A DNA stretch of 64,000 nucleotides from Ferruginibacter sp. (GTDB lineage: Bacteria > Bacteroidota > Bacteroidia > Chitinophagales > Chitinophagaceae). Every line of letters starts with the position of its first letter. Position 1 is the stretch's first letter. Shown piece after piece: positions 26,524 through 35,030 of the stretch. The notes below the pieces were generated by a model. It was not told the DNA's origin, made no database searches, and was given only the letters and a program-made list of their open reading frames with translations. Location of the stretch: contig JAEUVU010000013.1 of assembly GCA_016786725.1 (NCBI GenBank), positions 310,001 to 374,000 of the forward strand, written 5' to 3'. The position numbers and the translations under genes were made by a program.

Positions 26524-28209
26524 ATGCAGTTAATAAGAACAATAATAACCATCATTGCATCTGTATTTATTTTTACGGGATGCAGTAAAAGTGGTGGCGG
26601 CGGCGGAACACAAACACCATTGCCGCCAACGCCCATTGCTTTGGTTTCGGCCAGGTTTGATAATACAACAGCATTAACCGGCTTTACAAATTACAATATC
26701 AAACTAAGCCCTGCCATCCGTCTTTCTTTTAATAATGCAGTTGATCGTTCTACTGTTGGCTCTATCACGCTTAAAGAAAACGGAAGTACCGGAGTTGGTG
26801 CAGGTGTTAATTATGAGAACGGTGACAGTACAGTTGTGCTCAATCCTTCTGCTGCATTAAAAGCATTGACCCGCTATACAGTTGATGGTACCGCTACTTT
26901 GAAATCGGTAAAAGGTGGTGCTATGTCATCCAATTTCAGCATCACCCTCGTTACACAAATTGATTCTACAGATAAATTTCCTGTATTAAGTGATAATGCA
27001 TTGCTCGATCTTGTACAACAGCAAACATTCAAATACTTCTGGGACTATGGCCATCCTGTGAGCGGCCTTGCAAGGGAACGCAGCAATGCTACACCGGAAA
27101 CTGTAACCAGCGGCGGTTCTGGCTTTGGTATTATGGCGATACCTGTTGGTATTAACAGAAATTTCATTACACGTGCACAGGGATTGGCACGTATGCAAAC
27201 CATTGTTACGTTTTTAAAAAATACAGCGCAAAAATTTCATGGCGCTTTTCCGCATTGGTTAAATGGTACAACCGGTGCTGTAATTCCTTTCAGTACGAAA
27301 GATAATGGGGCAGATTTGGTGGAAACATCGTACCTGATGGCAGGCCTTTTAACGGCCCGCCAATATTTTAGCGGTGGTGATGCGGCTGAAACATCACTCC
27401 GCAATGACATCAATGCAATATGGAATGCGGTTGAATGGAACTGGTTCAGGCAGGGTGGGCAAAATGTGTTGTACTGGCACTGGAGCCCAAACTATAACTG
27501 GGATATGAATCATAAAATACAGGGCTGGAACGAATGTTTGATCACTTACATCATGGCCGCTTCATCCACAACGTTTGGTATTCCCCAGGTGGTTTATAAA
27601 GAAGGCTTCGCAAGAAACGGATCCATGCAGAACGGCAATACCTATTATGGCTATCAATTGCCGTTAGGTTCTCCAAATGGCGGTCCGCTGTTTTTTGCAC
27701 ATTATTCATTTCTCGGTGTAAATCCCACAGGATTGAGCGATACCTATGCAAACTATCAAACACAAAACACCAATCACACCAAAATAAATTATGAATATTG
27801 TAAAGCAAACCCCAAAGGATTTTTTGGTTACAGTAATTTGGTTTGGGGTTTAACAGCAAGCGATGTCCCCAACGGTTATAACGCCAATGAACCTAATAAT
27901 GATATTGGTGTTATTTCTCCAACAGCAGCCATTTCATCCATGCCATACACACCAACAGAAAGTATGAATGCACTGAAATTCTTTTATTATAAACTGGGTG
28001 ATAAGATATGGAAGCAATACGGTTTTGTAGATGCATTCTCTCTAAAAGATCTTTGGTATGCTGATTCTTTTTTGGCGATTGACCAGGGACCGGAAATTAT
28101 AATGATAGAAAATTACCGCAGCGGTTTGATCTGGAATTTATTCACCAGTTGCCCCGAAGTAAAGAACGGGATGAAGAATGTGCTTGGCTTTACTGCACCG
28201 TATTTATAA
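26524..28209 (+). CDS. GH144 family enzyme with Ig-like domain (beta-1,2-glucanase type), lipoprotein
   Basis: A 561-residue lipoprotein; ATG 26524 is chosen because an upstream ATG lies inside the GH30 gene and MQLIRTIITIIASVFIFTGC is a proper lipoprotein signal. After a Gly-rich linker, residues about 40-150 form a bacterial Ig-like domain (RFDNTTALTGFTNYNIKLSP). Residues about 160-561 form the (alpha/alpha)6 barrel of the glycoamylase/GH144 family: TSGGSGFGIMAI, TKDNGADLVETSYLM, VLYWHWSPNYNWDM, GGPLFFAHYSFLG, YGFVDAF and FLAIDQGPEIIMIENY. Founding GH144 enzymes are endo-beta-1,2-glucanases, so this supports a beta-1,2-glucan substrate. Some members of the wider family differ in specificity. 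Confidence 0.88.
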   Translation: MQLIRTIITIIASVFIFTGCSKSGGGGGTQTPLPPTPIALVSARFDNTTALTGFTNYNIKLSPAIRLSFNNAVDRSTVGSITLKENGSTGVGAGVNYENGDSTVVLNPSAALKALTRYTVDGTATLKSVKGGAMSSNFSITLVTQIDSTDKFPVLSDNALLDLVQQQTFKYFWDYGHPVSGLARERSNATPETVTSGGSGFGIMAIPVGINRNFITRAQGLARMQTIVTFLKNTAQKFHGAFPHWLNGTTGAVIPFSTKDNGADLVETSYLMAGLLTARQYFSGGDAAETSLRNDINAIWNAVEWNWFRQGGQNVLYWHWSPNYNWDMNHKIQGWNECLITYIMAASSTTFGIPQVVYKEGFARNGSMQNGNTYYGYQLPLGSPNGGPLFFAHYSFLGVNPTGLSDTYANYQTQNTNHTKINYEYCKANPKGFFGYSNLVWGLTASDVPNGYNANEPNNDIGVISPTAAISSMPYTPTESMNALKFFYYKLGDKIWKQYGFVDAFSLKDLWYADSFLAIDQGPEIIMIENYRSGLIWNLFTSCPEVKNGMKNVLGFTAPYL

Positions 28210-28226
28210 AATATTTTTTGCTTATT

Positions 28227-29615
28227 ATGAAAAAACAATTGACTTTTTTGTTTGCTGTTTTGTTTGTGCTGGCTTCTTGTAAGCAGGGGCAAAAATCAAC
28301 TGCATCAAAAACGGATGTACAGCAAAATGTAACCATTGCTGCAGAAGATACTGCTCTGTTTCGCCTGGTGCAGCAGCAAACATTTCAGTATTTCTGGAAT
28401 GGTGCGGAACCGGTAAGTGGCATGGGCCGGGAGAGAATTCATACAGATAATATTTACCCCGATAATGATCAAACTGTTGTAACTAGTGGTGGTTCTGGTT
28501 TTGGTGTGATGGCTATTTTGGTTGGTATTGAAAGAGGTTTTGTTAGCAAAGAAGCCGGAAGAAAACACCTGGAAAAGATCGTTCACTTTTTAGAAACAGC
28601 AGATCGTTTTCATGGAGCCTGGCCGCATTGGTGGAATGGAGAGACCGGTAAGGTTGTTCCCTTTGGAAAAAAAGATAATGGCGGCGACCTGGTTGAAACT
28701 TCTTTTATGGTGCAGGCATTGCTTTGTGTTCGTCAATATTATAAAGATGGTAATACCGAAGAAAAAGCATTGGCAACCAGAGCTGATAAACTCTGGAAAG
28801 AAGTGGAATTTGATTGGTACCGCAATGGCAAGAATGTATTGTACTGGCACTGGAGCCCAACGTATGGCTGGCAAATGAATTTTCCGGTGCATGGATACAA
28901 TGAATGTCTGATCATGTATGTGCTGGCTGCATCATCGCCCACACATAGCATACCTGCTGAAGTGTACACAGAAGGCTGGGCAGAGAATGGAAAGATAAAT
29001 GATGTGAGCAAGCCTGATGGCATTGCTGCTAACTATCCTTACAAATTACAAATGAAACACCAGGGCGATGCCTGGAATGGCGGGCCTTTGTTTTGGGCAC
29101 ATTATAGTTACCTGGGTTTAGATCCGCATGGATTGAAAGATAAATATGCCGATTACTGGGAAGAGAATACAACGCAGTCACTCATCAATTATCAGTGGTG
29201 TGTTGATAACCCAAGTAAGTTCAAAGGTTATGGTGCCAATAACTGGGGGCTCACATCCAGCTACTCGGTAAAAGGTTACGCAGGCCATGCACCAACCACG
29301 GAAAGAGACGAAGGAGTTATTTCTCCTACGGCAGCCCTATCATCTTTTCCTTACACACCACAGCAAAGCATGGCCGCTATGAAGTATTGGTATAGCAACA
29401 TGAAAGATAAGCTTTGGGGACCGTATGGTTTTTATGATGCGTTTAGCGAAGAGCATAACTGGTACCTGCCACGTTACCTTGCTATTGACCAGGGTCCAAT
29501 TGTGGTGATGATGGAAAACTACAGAACCGGTTTGCTCTGGAAATTATTCATGAGCTGCCCTGAGATAAAAGCTGGTTTAAAGAAACTAAATTTTGAAAGT
29601 CCTTATTTGAAATAG
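28227..29615 (+). CDS. GH144 family enzyme, second copy, lipoprotein
   Basis: A 462-residue lipoprotein (MKKQLTFLFAVLFVLASCKQ); ATG 28227 is chosen since the upstream ATG lies within the preceding GH144 gene. It is a paralogue of its neighbour without the Ig-like domain: TSGGSGFGVMAILVG, KKDNGGDLVETSFMVQALL, VLYWHWSPTYGWQMN, GGPLFWAHYSYLGLDP, GPYGFYDAF and YLAIDQGPIVVMMENYRTG. In known bacteria GH144 paralogues may be endo-acting or sophorose-releasing, so the two copies could split these tasks; that is inference. It starts 17 bases after the first copy and is followed after 3 bases by the next gene. Confidence 0.88.
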   Translation: MKKQLTFLFAVLFVLASCKQGQKSTASKTDVQQNVTIAAEDTALFRLVQQQTFQYFWNGAEPVSGMGRERIHTDNIYPDNDQTVVTSGGSGFGVMAILVGIERGFVSKEAGRKHLEKIVHFLETADRFHGAWPHWWNGETGKVVPFGKKDNGGDLVETSFMVQALLCVRQYYKDGNTEEKALATRADKLWKEVEFDWYRNGKNVLYWHWSPTYGWQMNFPVHGYNECLIMYVLAASSPTHSIPAEVYTEGWAENGKINDVSKPDGIAANYPYKLQMKHQGDAWNGGPLFWAHYSYLGLDPHGLKDKYADYWEENTTQSLINYQWCVDNPSKFKGYGANNWGLTSSYSVKGYAGHAPTTERDEGVISPTAALSSFPYTPQQSMAAMKYWYSNMKDKLWGPYGFYDAFSEEHNWYLPRYLAIDQGPIVVMMENYRTGLLWKLFMSCPEIKAGLKKLNFESPYLK

Positions 29616-29618
29616 TTT

Positions 29619-30461
29619 ATGAAGAAACTTATTGGCTGTTTATTATTTATCGGCTTGTCATTTTTTGCAACTGCACAAACAGAAGTGAAAGTGATGAGCT
29701 ACAATATACGTCTTGATCTTAAAAGTGATGGCGAGAACTGGTGGGAGAAAAGAAAAGATAGGGTATCGGGATTGATCAATTATTACGAAGCAGATTTTGT
29801 GGGCCTGCAGGAAGTGGTACACAATCAATTGCTCTATTTAAAAGATAGTTTACGTGGGTACGGTCTTATTGGTGTTGCCAGAGATGATGGAAAAGAGGCT
29901 GGAGAATATTCCTGCATCTTTTACAAGAAAGATAAATACACGGTTGTGCAGCAATCAACATTCTGGTTATCACCAACACCAGATTCGGTTTCATTTGGAT
30001 GGAATGCTGCCTGCAGAAGGGTATGTACCTATGGTCTTTTTAAAAACAAAAAAACAAAGCAATTATTATGGGTCTTCAATACGCATTTTGATCATATCAG
30101 TAAACTGGCAAGGCTGGAATCTGCAAAACTGATCGTTAAAAAAATCGGCGAACTCAATACAAAAAATTATCCTGTTATTGTATCCGGCGATTTTAATTCA
30201 AAACCTGTTGAAGAACCTGCACAATACATGATGGCAAATATGCAGAATAGCCGCAACATCAGCAGGCTGGTGTATGGCAATGCGGATACCTGGAATGCTT
30301 TTGAGTTCAACGAAAAACCAGACGGCTGCATTGATTATATTTTTGTTTCGAAAGATAACCGTATAGCTGTTTCAAAATTTGCAACCATCACCGATTCATA
30401 CGATATGAAATATCCTTCGGATCATTTTCCTGTTCTGGCAACTATAAATATTAATAAATGA
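29619..30461 (+). CDS. Secreted endonuclease/exonuclease/phosphatase-fold protein
   Basis: A 280-residue exported protein (MKKLIGCLLFIGLSFFATA signal peptide). It has the DNase I-like fold signature: VMSYNIR near the start, FVGLQEV with the metal-binding Glu, FNTHFDH, VIVSGDFNSKP with the catalytic Asp and Asn, and the terminal YPSDHFPVLA with the catalytic His. Metal-dependent phosphodiesterases of this fold cleave DNA, phospholipids, or phosphate esters. In polysaccharide loci they may remove phosphodiester substituents, for example phosphoglycerol on cyclic beta-1,2-glucans, but the substrate here is inferred only from context. The stop codon overlaps the next gene's start by four bases, showing tight coupling. 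Confidence 0.87.
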   Translation: MKKLIGCLLFIGLSFFATAQTEVKVMSYNIRLDLKSDGENWWEKRKDRVSGLINYYEADFVGLQEVVHNQLLYLKDSLRGYGLIGVARDDGKEAGEYSCIFYKKDKYTVVQQSTFWLSPTPDSVSFGWNAACRRVCTYGLFKNKKTKQLLWVFNTHFDHISKLARLESAKLIVKKIGELNTKNYPVIVSGDFNSKPVEEPAQYMMANMQNSRNISRLVYGNADTWNAFEFNEKPDGCIDYIFVSKDNRIAVSKFATITDSYDMKYPSDHFPVLATININK

Positions 30462-32194
30462 AATTAAAATACATTTTATTCTTTTGCTTTTTATGCAGCG
30501 GTCAGGTAAAAGCACAGCAAAAAACTTACTGCAATCCGGTTAACCTGGATTATGGTTACACACCTATACCAAACTTCACTGAGTGGGGAAAGCACCGGGC
30601 CACAGCCGATCCTGTTATTGTGAACTATAAAGGCGATTTTTATCTTTTCAGCACAAACCAATGGGGCTATTGGTGGAGCAGTGATATGCTGAATTGGAAT
30701 TTCGTTTCCAAAAAATTCCTTCGCCCCTGGAACGGCGGTGTGTACGATGAATTGTGTGCACCAGCCGTTGGTATTGTGGGCGATACGATGATTGTCTTCG
30801 GATCAACCTATACCAGCAAATTTACTTTATGGATGAGCACCAACCCCAAAGCCAATGAATGGAAACCATTGGTGGATAGTTTTGATATAGGCGGCTGGGA
30901 TCCTGCATTTTTCACAGACGATGATGGCAGGCTGTATATGTATAACGGCAGCAGCAATGTGTTTCCGCTGTATGGTGTGGAACTGAACAGGAAAACTTTT
31001 CAACCCATCGGTACAAGGAAAGAAATGTATGCTTTGCAGGGATGGCGCTACGGCTGGCAGCGCTTTGGCGAACTGATGGATAATACCTTCCTTGATGCTT
31101 TTATAGAAGGCGCTGCTATGACAAAACATAATGGAAAATACTATTTGCAGTATGGTGCACCAGGCACCGAATTCAGCGGCTATGCCGATGGTGTGGTGGT
31201 GGGCGATAATGCGTTGGGAGGTTTTACGCCACAGTCAGATCCATTAAGCAGCAAGATGGGTGGCTTTTCACGTGGGGCAGGGCATGGTTCTACCTTTATG
31301 GATAACCAAAACAATTACTGGCACGTATCTACCAGCATTGTTTGCGTAAAAAATACTTTTGAAAGAAGGATCGGTATCTGGCCTGCCGGTTTTGATAAAG
31401 ATGATGTGATGTGGTGCAACACAGCATTTGGCGATTATCCACAATACCTGCCCGGCCATGGCGGTAAAGATCATGGTGCATTTGCCGGATGGTATTTGCT
31501 GAACTATAAAAAGCCGGTTACAGTTTCCTCAACCCTGGGCAGTTATTATGCAAACAACGCAGTAGATGAAAGCATTAAAACTTACTGGAGCGCCGCCACT
31601 GCGGATAAAGGAGAATGGATACAAACTGACCTTGGAAAAATTTCAACCGTTAATGCCATACAAATAAATTATGCCGATCAGGATGCAGCATTTTTAGGCA
31701 AGCAAACAACAACGTATCATCAATACAAATTGTATTACTCTGTTGATGGTGTAAAATGGACGGTACTGATTGATAAAAGCAATAACAAAACAGATGTACC
31801 GCATGATTATGTAGAGTTGCCGGCTGCAGTACAGGCACGCTATATTAAGCTGGAGAACATACACATGCCAACCGGCAAGTTCGCCATCAGCGGCCTGCGT
31901 GTTTTTGGCAATGGTGGTGGTGCAAAGCCAGCCGCCGTTAAAAACATGTACGTGCTAAGAACTGAAAAAGACAAACGCAGTGCTTACATAAAATGGAACC
32001 CCGTTGATAATGCATTTGCTTACAATATTTATTACGGCACAGCGCCCGATAAACTCTACAGTTGCATTATGGTGCATGATTTTAATGAGTACTGGTTTAA
32101 GGCGATGGACAGTAAAAAAACTTATTACTTTACCATTGAAGCCATTAATGAAAATGGCGTGAGTGAAAAAATGAAAACGATCACAGTAGAATAA
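30458..32194 (+). CDS. GH43-like glycoside hydrolase with CBM32 (F5/8C) and FN3 modules
   Basis: A 578-residue secreted enzyme (signal MKLKYILFFCFLCSGQVKAQ). The five-bladed propeller (about 25-345) carries the likely GH43 triad: Asp51 in ATADPVIV, Asp148 in GGWDPAFF and Glu217 in FIEGAAMTKHNGKYYL. A discoidin/F5-8C carbohydrate-binding module occupies about 355-490 (VTVSSTLGSYYANNAVDESI, ARYIKLENIHM), and an FN3 domain ends the protein (AYIKWNPVDNAFAYNIYYG). It is far from well-known GH43 arabinanases and xylosidases, so its linkage is not predictable. It overlaps the previous gene by four bases and precedes the SGNH gene by one. Confidence 0.82.
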   Translation: MKLKYILFFCFLCSGQVKAQQKTYCNPVNLDYGYTPIPNFTEWGKHRATADPVIVNYKGDFYLFSTNQWGYWWSSDMLNWNFVSKKFLRPWNGGVYDELCAPAVGIVGDTMIVFGSTYTSKFTLWMSTNPKANEWKPLVDSFDIGGWDPAFFTDDDGRLYMYNGSSNVFPLYGVELNRKTFQPIGTRKEMYALQGWRYGWQRFGELMDNTFLDAFIEGAAMTKHNGKYYLQYGAPGTEFSGYADGVVVGDNALGGFTPQSDPLSSKMGGFSRGAGHGSTFMDNQNNYWHVSTSIVCVKNTFERRIGIWPAGFDKDDVMWCNTAFGDYPQYLPGHGGKDHGAFAGWYLLNYKKPVTVSSTLGSYYANNAVDESIKTYWSAATADKGEWIQTDLGKISTVNAIQINYADQDAAFLGKQTTTYHQYKLYYSVDGVKWTVLIDKSNNKTDVPHDYVELPAAVQARYIKLENIHMPTGKFAISGLRVFGNGGGAKPAAVKNMYVLRTEKDKRSAYIKWNPVDNAFAYNIYYGTAPDKLYSCIMVHDFNEYWFKAMDSKKTYYFTIEAINENGVSEKMKTITVE

Positions 32195-32195
32195 G

Positions 32196-32858
32196 ATGAA
32201 GAAAGTATTCTTAAAGATATACCTGCTGCTATTTATTAGCACAACTGTAATTGGCCAGGCACAACCTTTTGCCAATGAGATTGCTGAATTTAAAAAACAG
32301 GATTCCATTTCTTTCCCGGCAGCCAAATCAATTCTCTTTGTCGGCAGCTCTTCTTTCAGGATGTGGAAAGATGTGCAGGATTATTTTCCAGGTTATACTA
32401 TCATCAACCGTGGCTTTGGAGGATCTTCCTTTCCCGATGTAATACGCTATGCAGATGAAATCATCATTCCGTACAAACCAAGGCAAATTGTTATTTATTG
32501 CGGGGAGAATGATTTTGCCGGTAATGAAAAGCTGGAACCGGAAGAAGTGGCAGAGAGGTTTAAAACCTTGTTTGGTGTCATCAGAAAAAAATACAAAAAA
32601 GTACCTATTGGATATGTTTCAATGAAACCAAGTCCTTCACGTAAACATTTGATGGCGAAGTTTGATGCCGCTAATACATTAATAAAACAATTTCTGGAAA
32701 CGAGGAAGCGAACTGATTATATTGATGTATATCATGCGATGCTTACAGAAGGTGGTTCGCCCATGCCGGATATTTTTTTGGAGGATAACCTGCATATGAA
32801 TGCAAAGGGTTACCGTATCTGGCAAAAAATAATTGAACCATATCTTATCAAAAACTAA
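32196..32858 (+). CDS. SGNH/GDSL hydrolase, secreted
   Basis: A 220-residue exported esterase-like protein (signal MKKVFLKIYLLLFISTTVIGQ). SGNH blocks are visible: block I ILFVGSSSFRMW with the nucleophile Ser, block II Gly in NRGFGGSSFPDV, block III Asn in YCGENDFAG, and block V Asp-x-x-His in LEDNLHMNAKGYRIW. It most likely removes acetyl or other acyl groups from glycans so that the glycosidases can act. It starts one base after the GH43-like gene. Its true ester substrate is unknown. Confidence 0.88.
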   Translation: MKKVFLKIYLLLFISTTVIGQAQPFANEIAEFKKQDSISFPAAKSILFVGSSSFRMWKDVQDYFPGYTIINRGFGGSSFPDVIRYADEIIIPYKPRQIVIYCGENDFAGNEKLEPEEVAERFKTLFGVIRKKYKKVPIGYVSMKPSPSRKHLMAKFDAANTLIKQFLETRKRTDYIDVYHAMLTEGGSPMPDIFLEDNLHMNAKGYRIWQKIIEPYLIKN

Positions 32859-32865
32859 AGGGCTT

Positions 32866-34992
32866 ATGAAAAAAGGAGTCTTACTTTTTTTTGTTTCGAT
32901 TGCATGTGTATTATCAGCGCTTGCTGCTGATACGGTCAGGATAGAATCGCCGGATAAGAACCTGGTGTGCAGGATCTTTATGAATAATGCCGGCAACCTT
33001 TTCTACCAGCTGGATTATAAAAACAAACCGGTTGTTAAACCATCAGCACTGGGATTTACTTTAAAGAACCCGGCTTTACAATTAAATGCTTTTGATCTGC
33101 TTGATAAAACCATTACCAATTCCGATGAAACCTGGGAACCGGTTTGGGGAGAAGTAAAACAGGTCAGGAATAATTACCAGCAGGTTTTGATAATGCTTAA
33201 AACAAAGGATGAAGTACAGTTGAATGTCGTTTTCAGATTGTTCAACGATGGCCTTGGTTTCAGGTATGAATTTCCGGAACAAACCAAGTTCAAACACTTT
33301 ATAATTGCAGATGAACTTACACAGTTTGCATTAACCGGGGATCATAAAACATTCTGGATTCCCGGAGACTACGACACGAATGAATATGCATACTATACAA
33401 GCAAACTAAGTGAGGTGGATGCAACCGGCGGAAAGTTTGCGCAGGAAATACATGCTAAAACTTCTTTTGATCCCAATGGTGTGCAAACACCGCTGATGAT
33501 GAAGAGCGCAGATAATCTCTATATCAATATTCATGAAGCGGCCCTGGTGAATTACCCCGCAATGAACCTGGTGATCAATAAAGGCAATTACACATTCAAT
33601 GCGCATTTGGTGCCTGATGCAGTTGGCAACAAAGCTTATTTGCAAACGCCAGCAAAAACTCCCTGGCGTACCATTATTGTAAGTGATAAGGCAACGGATA
33701 TTCTTGCATCAAAAATGATTTTGAATCTGAATGAGCCTTCAACTGTTGCAAACACATCCTGGATAAAACCACAAAAATTTGTTGGCGTTTGGTGGGAGCT
33801 GCATGTAGGTAAAAGCAGCTGGGATTACAGTGGCAGCCAGGTAGGCTCCCAGCAAATTGCAAAAGTGCCGCATGGTGCAAATACGGCCAATGTGAAGCGT
33901 TATATCGACTTTGCTGCAAAGCATGGTATTGATGCCGTGCTGGTTGAAGGCTGGAACACCGGCTGGGAAGACTGGTTTGGCCAATGGAAAGAAGATGTAT
34001 TTGATTTTGTAACACCCTATCCTGATTTTGATGTAAAGGAGTTATCGGCTTATGCAAGTTCAAAGAATGTAAAGATCATCATGCATCATGAGACCTCTGC
34101 ATCGGTTACTAACTATGAAAGATGGATGGACACGGCTTATCGTTTTATGAAGAACAATGGATACAATTCAGTGAAGTCAGGTTATGTGGGACAGATCATT
34201 CCACGTGGCGAACATCACGATGGACAATGGATGATAAAACACTATGAAAGAGCGATCAAAAAAGCAGCGGATTACCAGATCATGGTTGATCAGCATGAAC
34301 CGGTAAGGCCAACCGGTTTGCATCGTACTTATCCAAATTATCTTGCCTGCGAAGCGGCAAGAGGAAATGAATTCAATGCCTGGAGCTTTGGTAATATGCC
34401 CGATCATGAAACCATTTTGCCCTTTACAAGATTGATGGGCGGGCCCATGGATTACACACCGGGCATCTTTAAGATAAAACTCAACTACAGTCCCGAAAAA
34501 AAAGAACAGGTACATACAACACTTGCCAAGCAACTGGCTCTGTATGTAACGATGTACGGTCCTTTGCAAATGGCTGCCGATCTGCCGGAAAATTATGAAC
34601 AGCATTTAGATGCATTTCAATTTATTAAAGATGTGGCTGTTGATTGGGATGATACCAAAATATTAGAAGCAGAGCCTGGCGATTATGTAAGCATTGCACG
34701 CAAAGCAAAATACAGTGGCAACTGGTTTATTGGTGCTATTACTGATGAAAACAGCAGAATAGCAACATTGCCGTTGAATTTTTTAGATGCAGGTAAAAAA
34801 TACATCGCTGTTATTTATAAAGACGCTGATAATGCAGACTGGAAGAACAATCCTGAAGCGTATGTAATTGAAAAATTTTTGGTTGATGCAAAAACCAGCA
34901 TGAAATTGAAACTGGCACCGGGCGGTGGTGCGGCCGTAAGTATTATGCCTGTTGGAAATACTGATGTAAAAAATATTAAGAACTATAAATAA
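32866..34992 (+). CDS. GH97 glycoside hydrolase, secreted
   Basis: A 708-residue exported enzyme; ATG 32866 (MKKGVLLFFVSIACVLSALA signal) is chosen over an in-frame TTG inside the SGNH gene. GH97 has an N-terminal beta-sandwich (about 25-280: ESPDKNLVCRIFMNNAGNLF, GLGFRYEFPEQ), a TIM barrel (about 300-570: VGVWWELHVGKSSWD, DAVLVEGWNTGWEDWFG, MHHETSAS, QHEPVRPTGLHRTYPN with Glu478, EAARGNEFNAW) and a C-terminal sandwich. Family members are calcium-dependent alpha-glucosidases (inverting) or alpha-galactosidases (retaining). An alpha-specific enzyme in a beta-glucan locus implies alpha-linked branches or a mixed substrate. Family sure; mechanism not determined. Confidence 0.92.
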   Translation: MKKGVLLFFVSIACVLSALAADTVRIESPDKNLVCRIFMNNAGNLFYQLDYKNKPVVKPSALGFTLKNPALQLNAFDLLDKTITNSDETWEPVWGEVKQVRNNYQQVLIMLKTKDEVQLNVVFRLFNDGLGFRYEFPEQTKFKHFIIADELTQFALTGDHKTFWIPGDYDTNEYAYYTSKLSEVDATGGKFAQEIHAKTSFDPNGVQTPLMMKSADNLYINIHEAALVNYPAMNLVINKGNYTFNAHLVPDAVGNKAYLQTPAKTPWRTIIVSDKATDILASKMILNLNEPSTVANTSWIKPQKFVGVWWELHVGKSSWDYSGSQVGSQQIAKVPHGANTANVKRYIDFAAKHGIDAVLVEGWNTGWEDWFGQWKEDVFDFVTPYPDFDVKELSAYASSKNVKIIMHHETSASVTNYERWMDTAYRFMKNNGYNSVKSGYVGQIIPRGEHHDGQWMIKHYERAIKKAADYQIMVDQHEPVRPTGLHRTYPNYLACEAARGNEFNAWSFGNMPDHETILPFTRLMGGPMDYTPGIFKIKLNYSPEKKEQVHTTLAKQLALYVTMYGPLQMAADLPENYEQHLDAFQFIKDVAVDWDDTKILEAEPGDYVSIARKAKYSGNWFIGAITDENSRIATLPLNFLDAGKKYIAVIYKDADNADWKNNPEAYVIEKFLVDAKTSMKLKLAPGGGAAVSIMPVGNTDVKNIKNYK

Positions 34993-35030
34993 CCCTTTCA
35001 TACTATTAATTAAAAAGTAAAACAACTTTT

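Noticed and set aside
28149..28226. Upstream in-frame ATG for the second GH144 gene
   Set aside because: It overlaps the first GH144 gene and would hide the lipoprotein signal peptide behind 26 extra residues.
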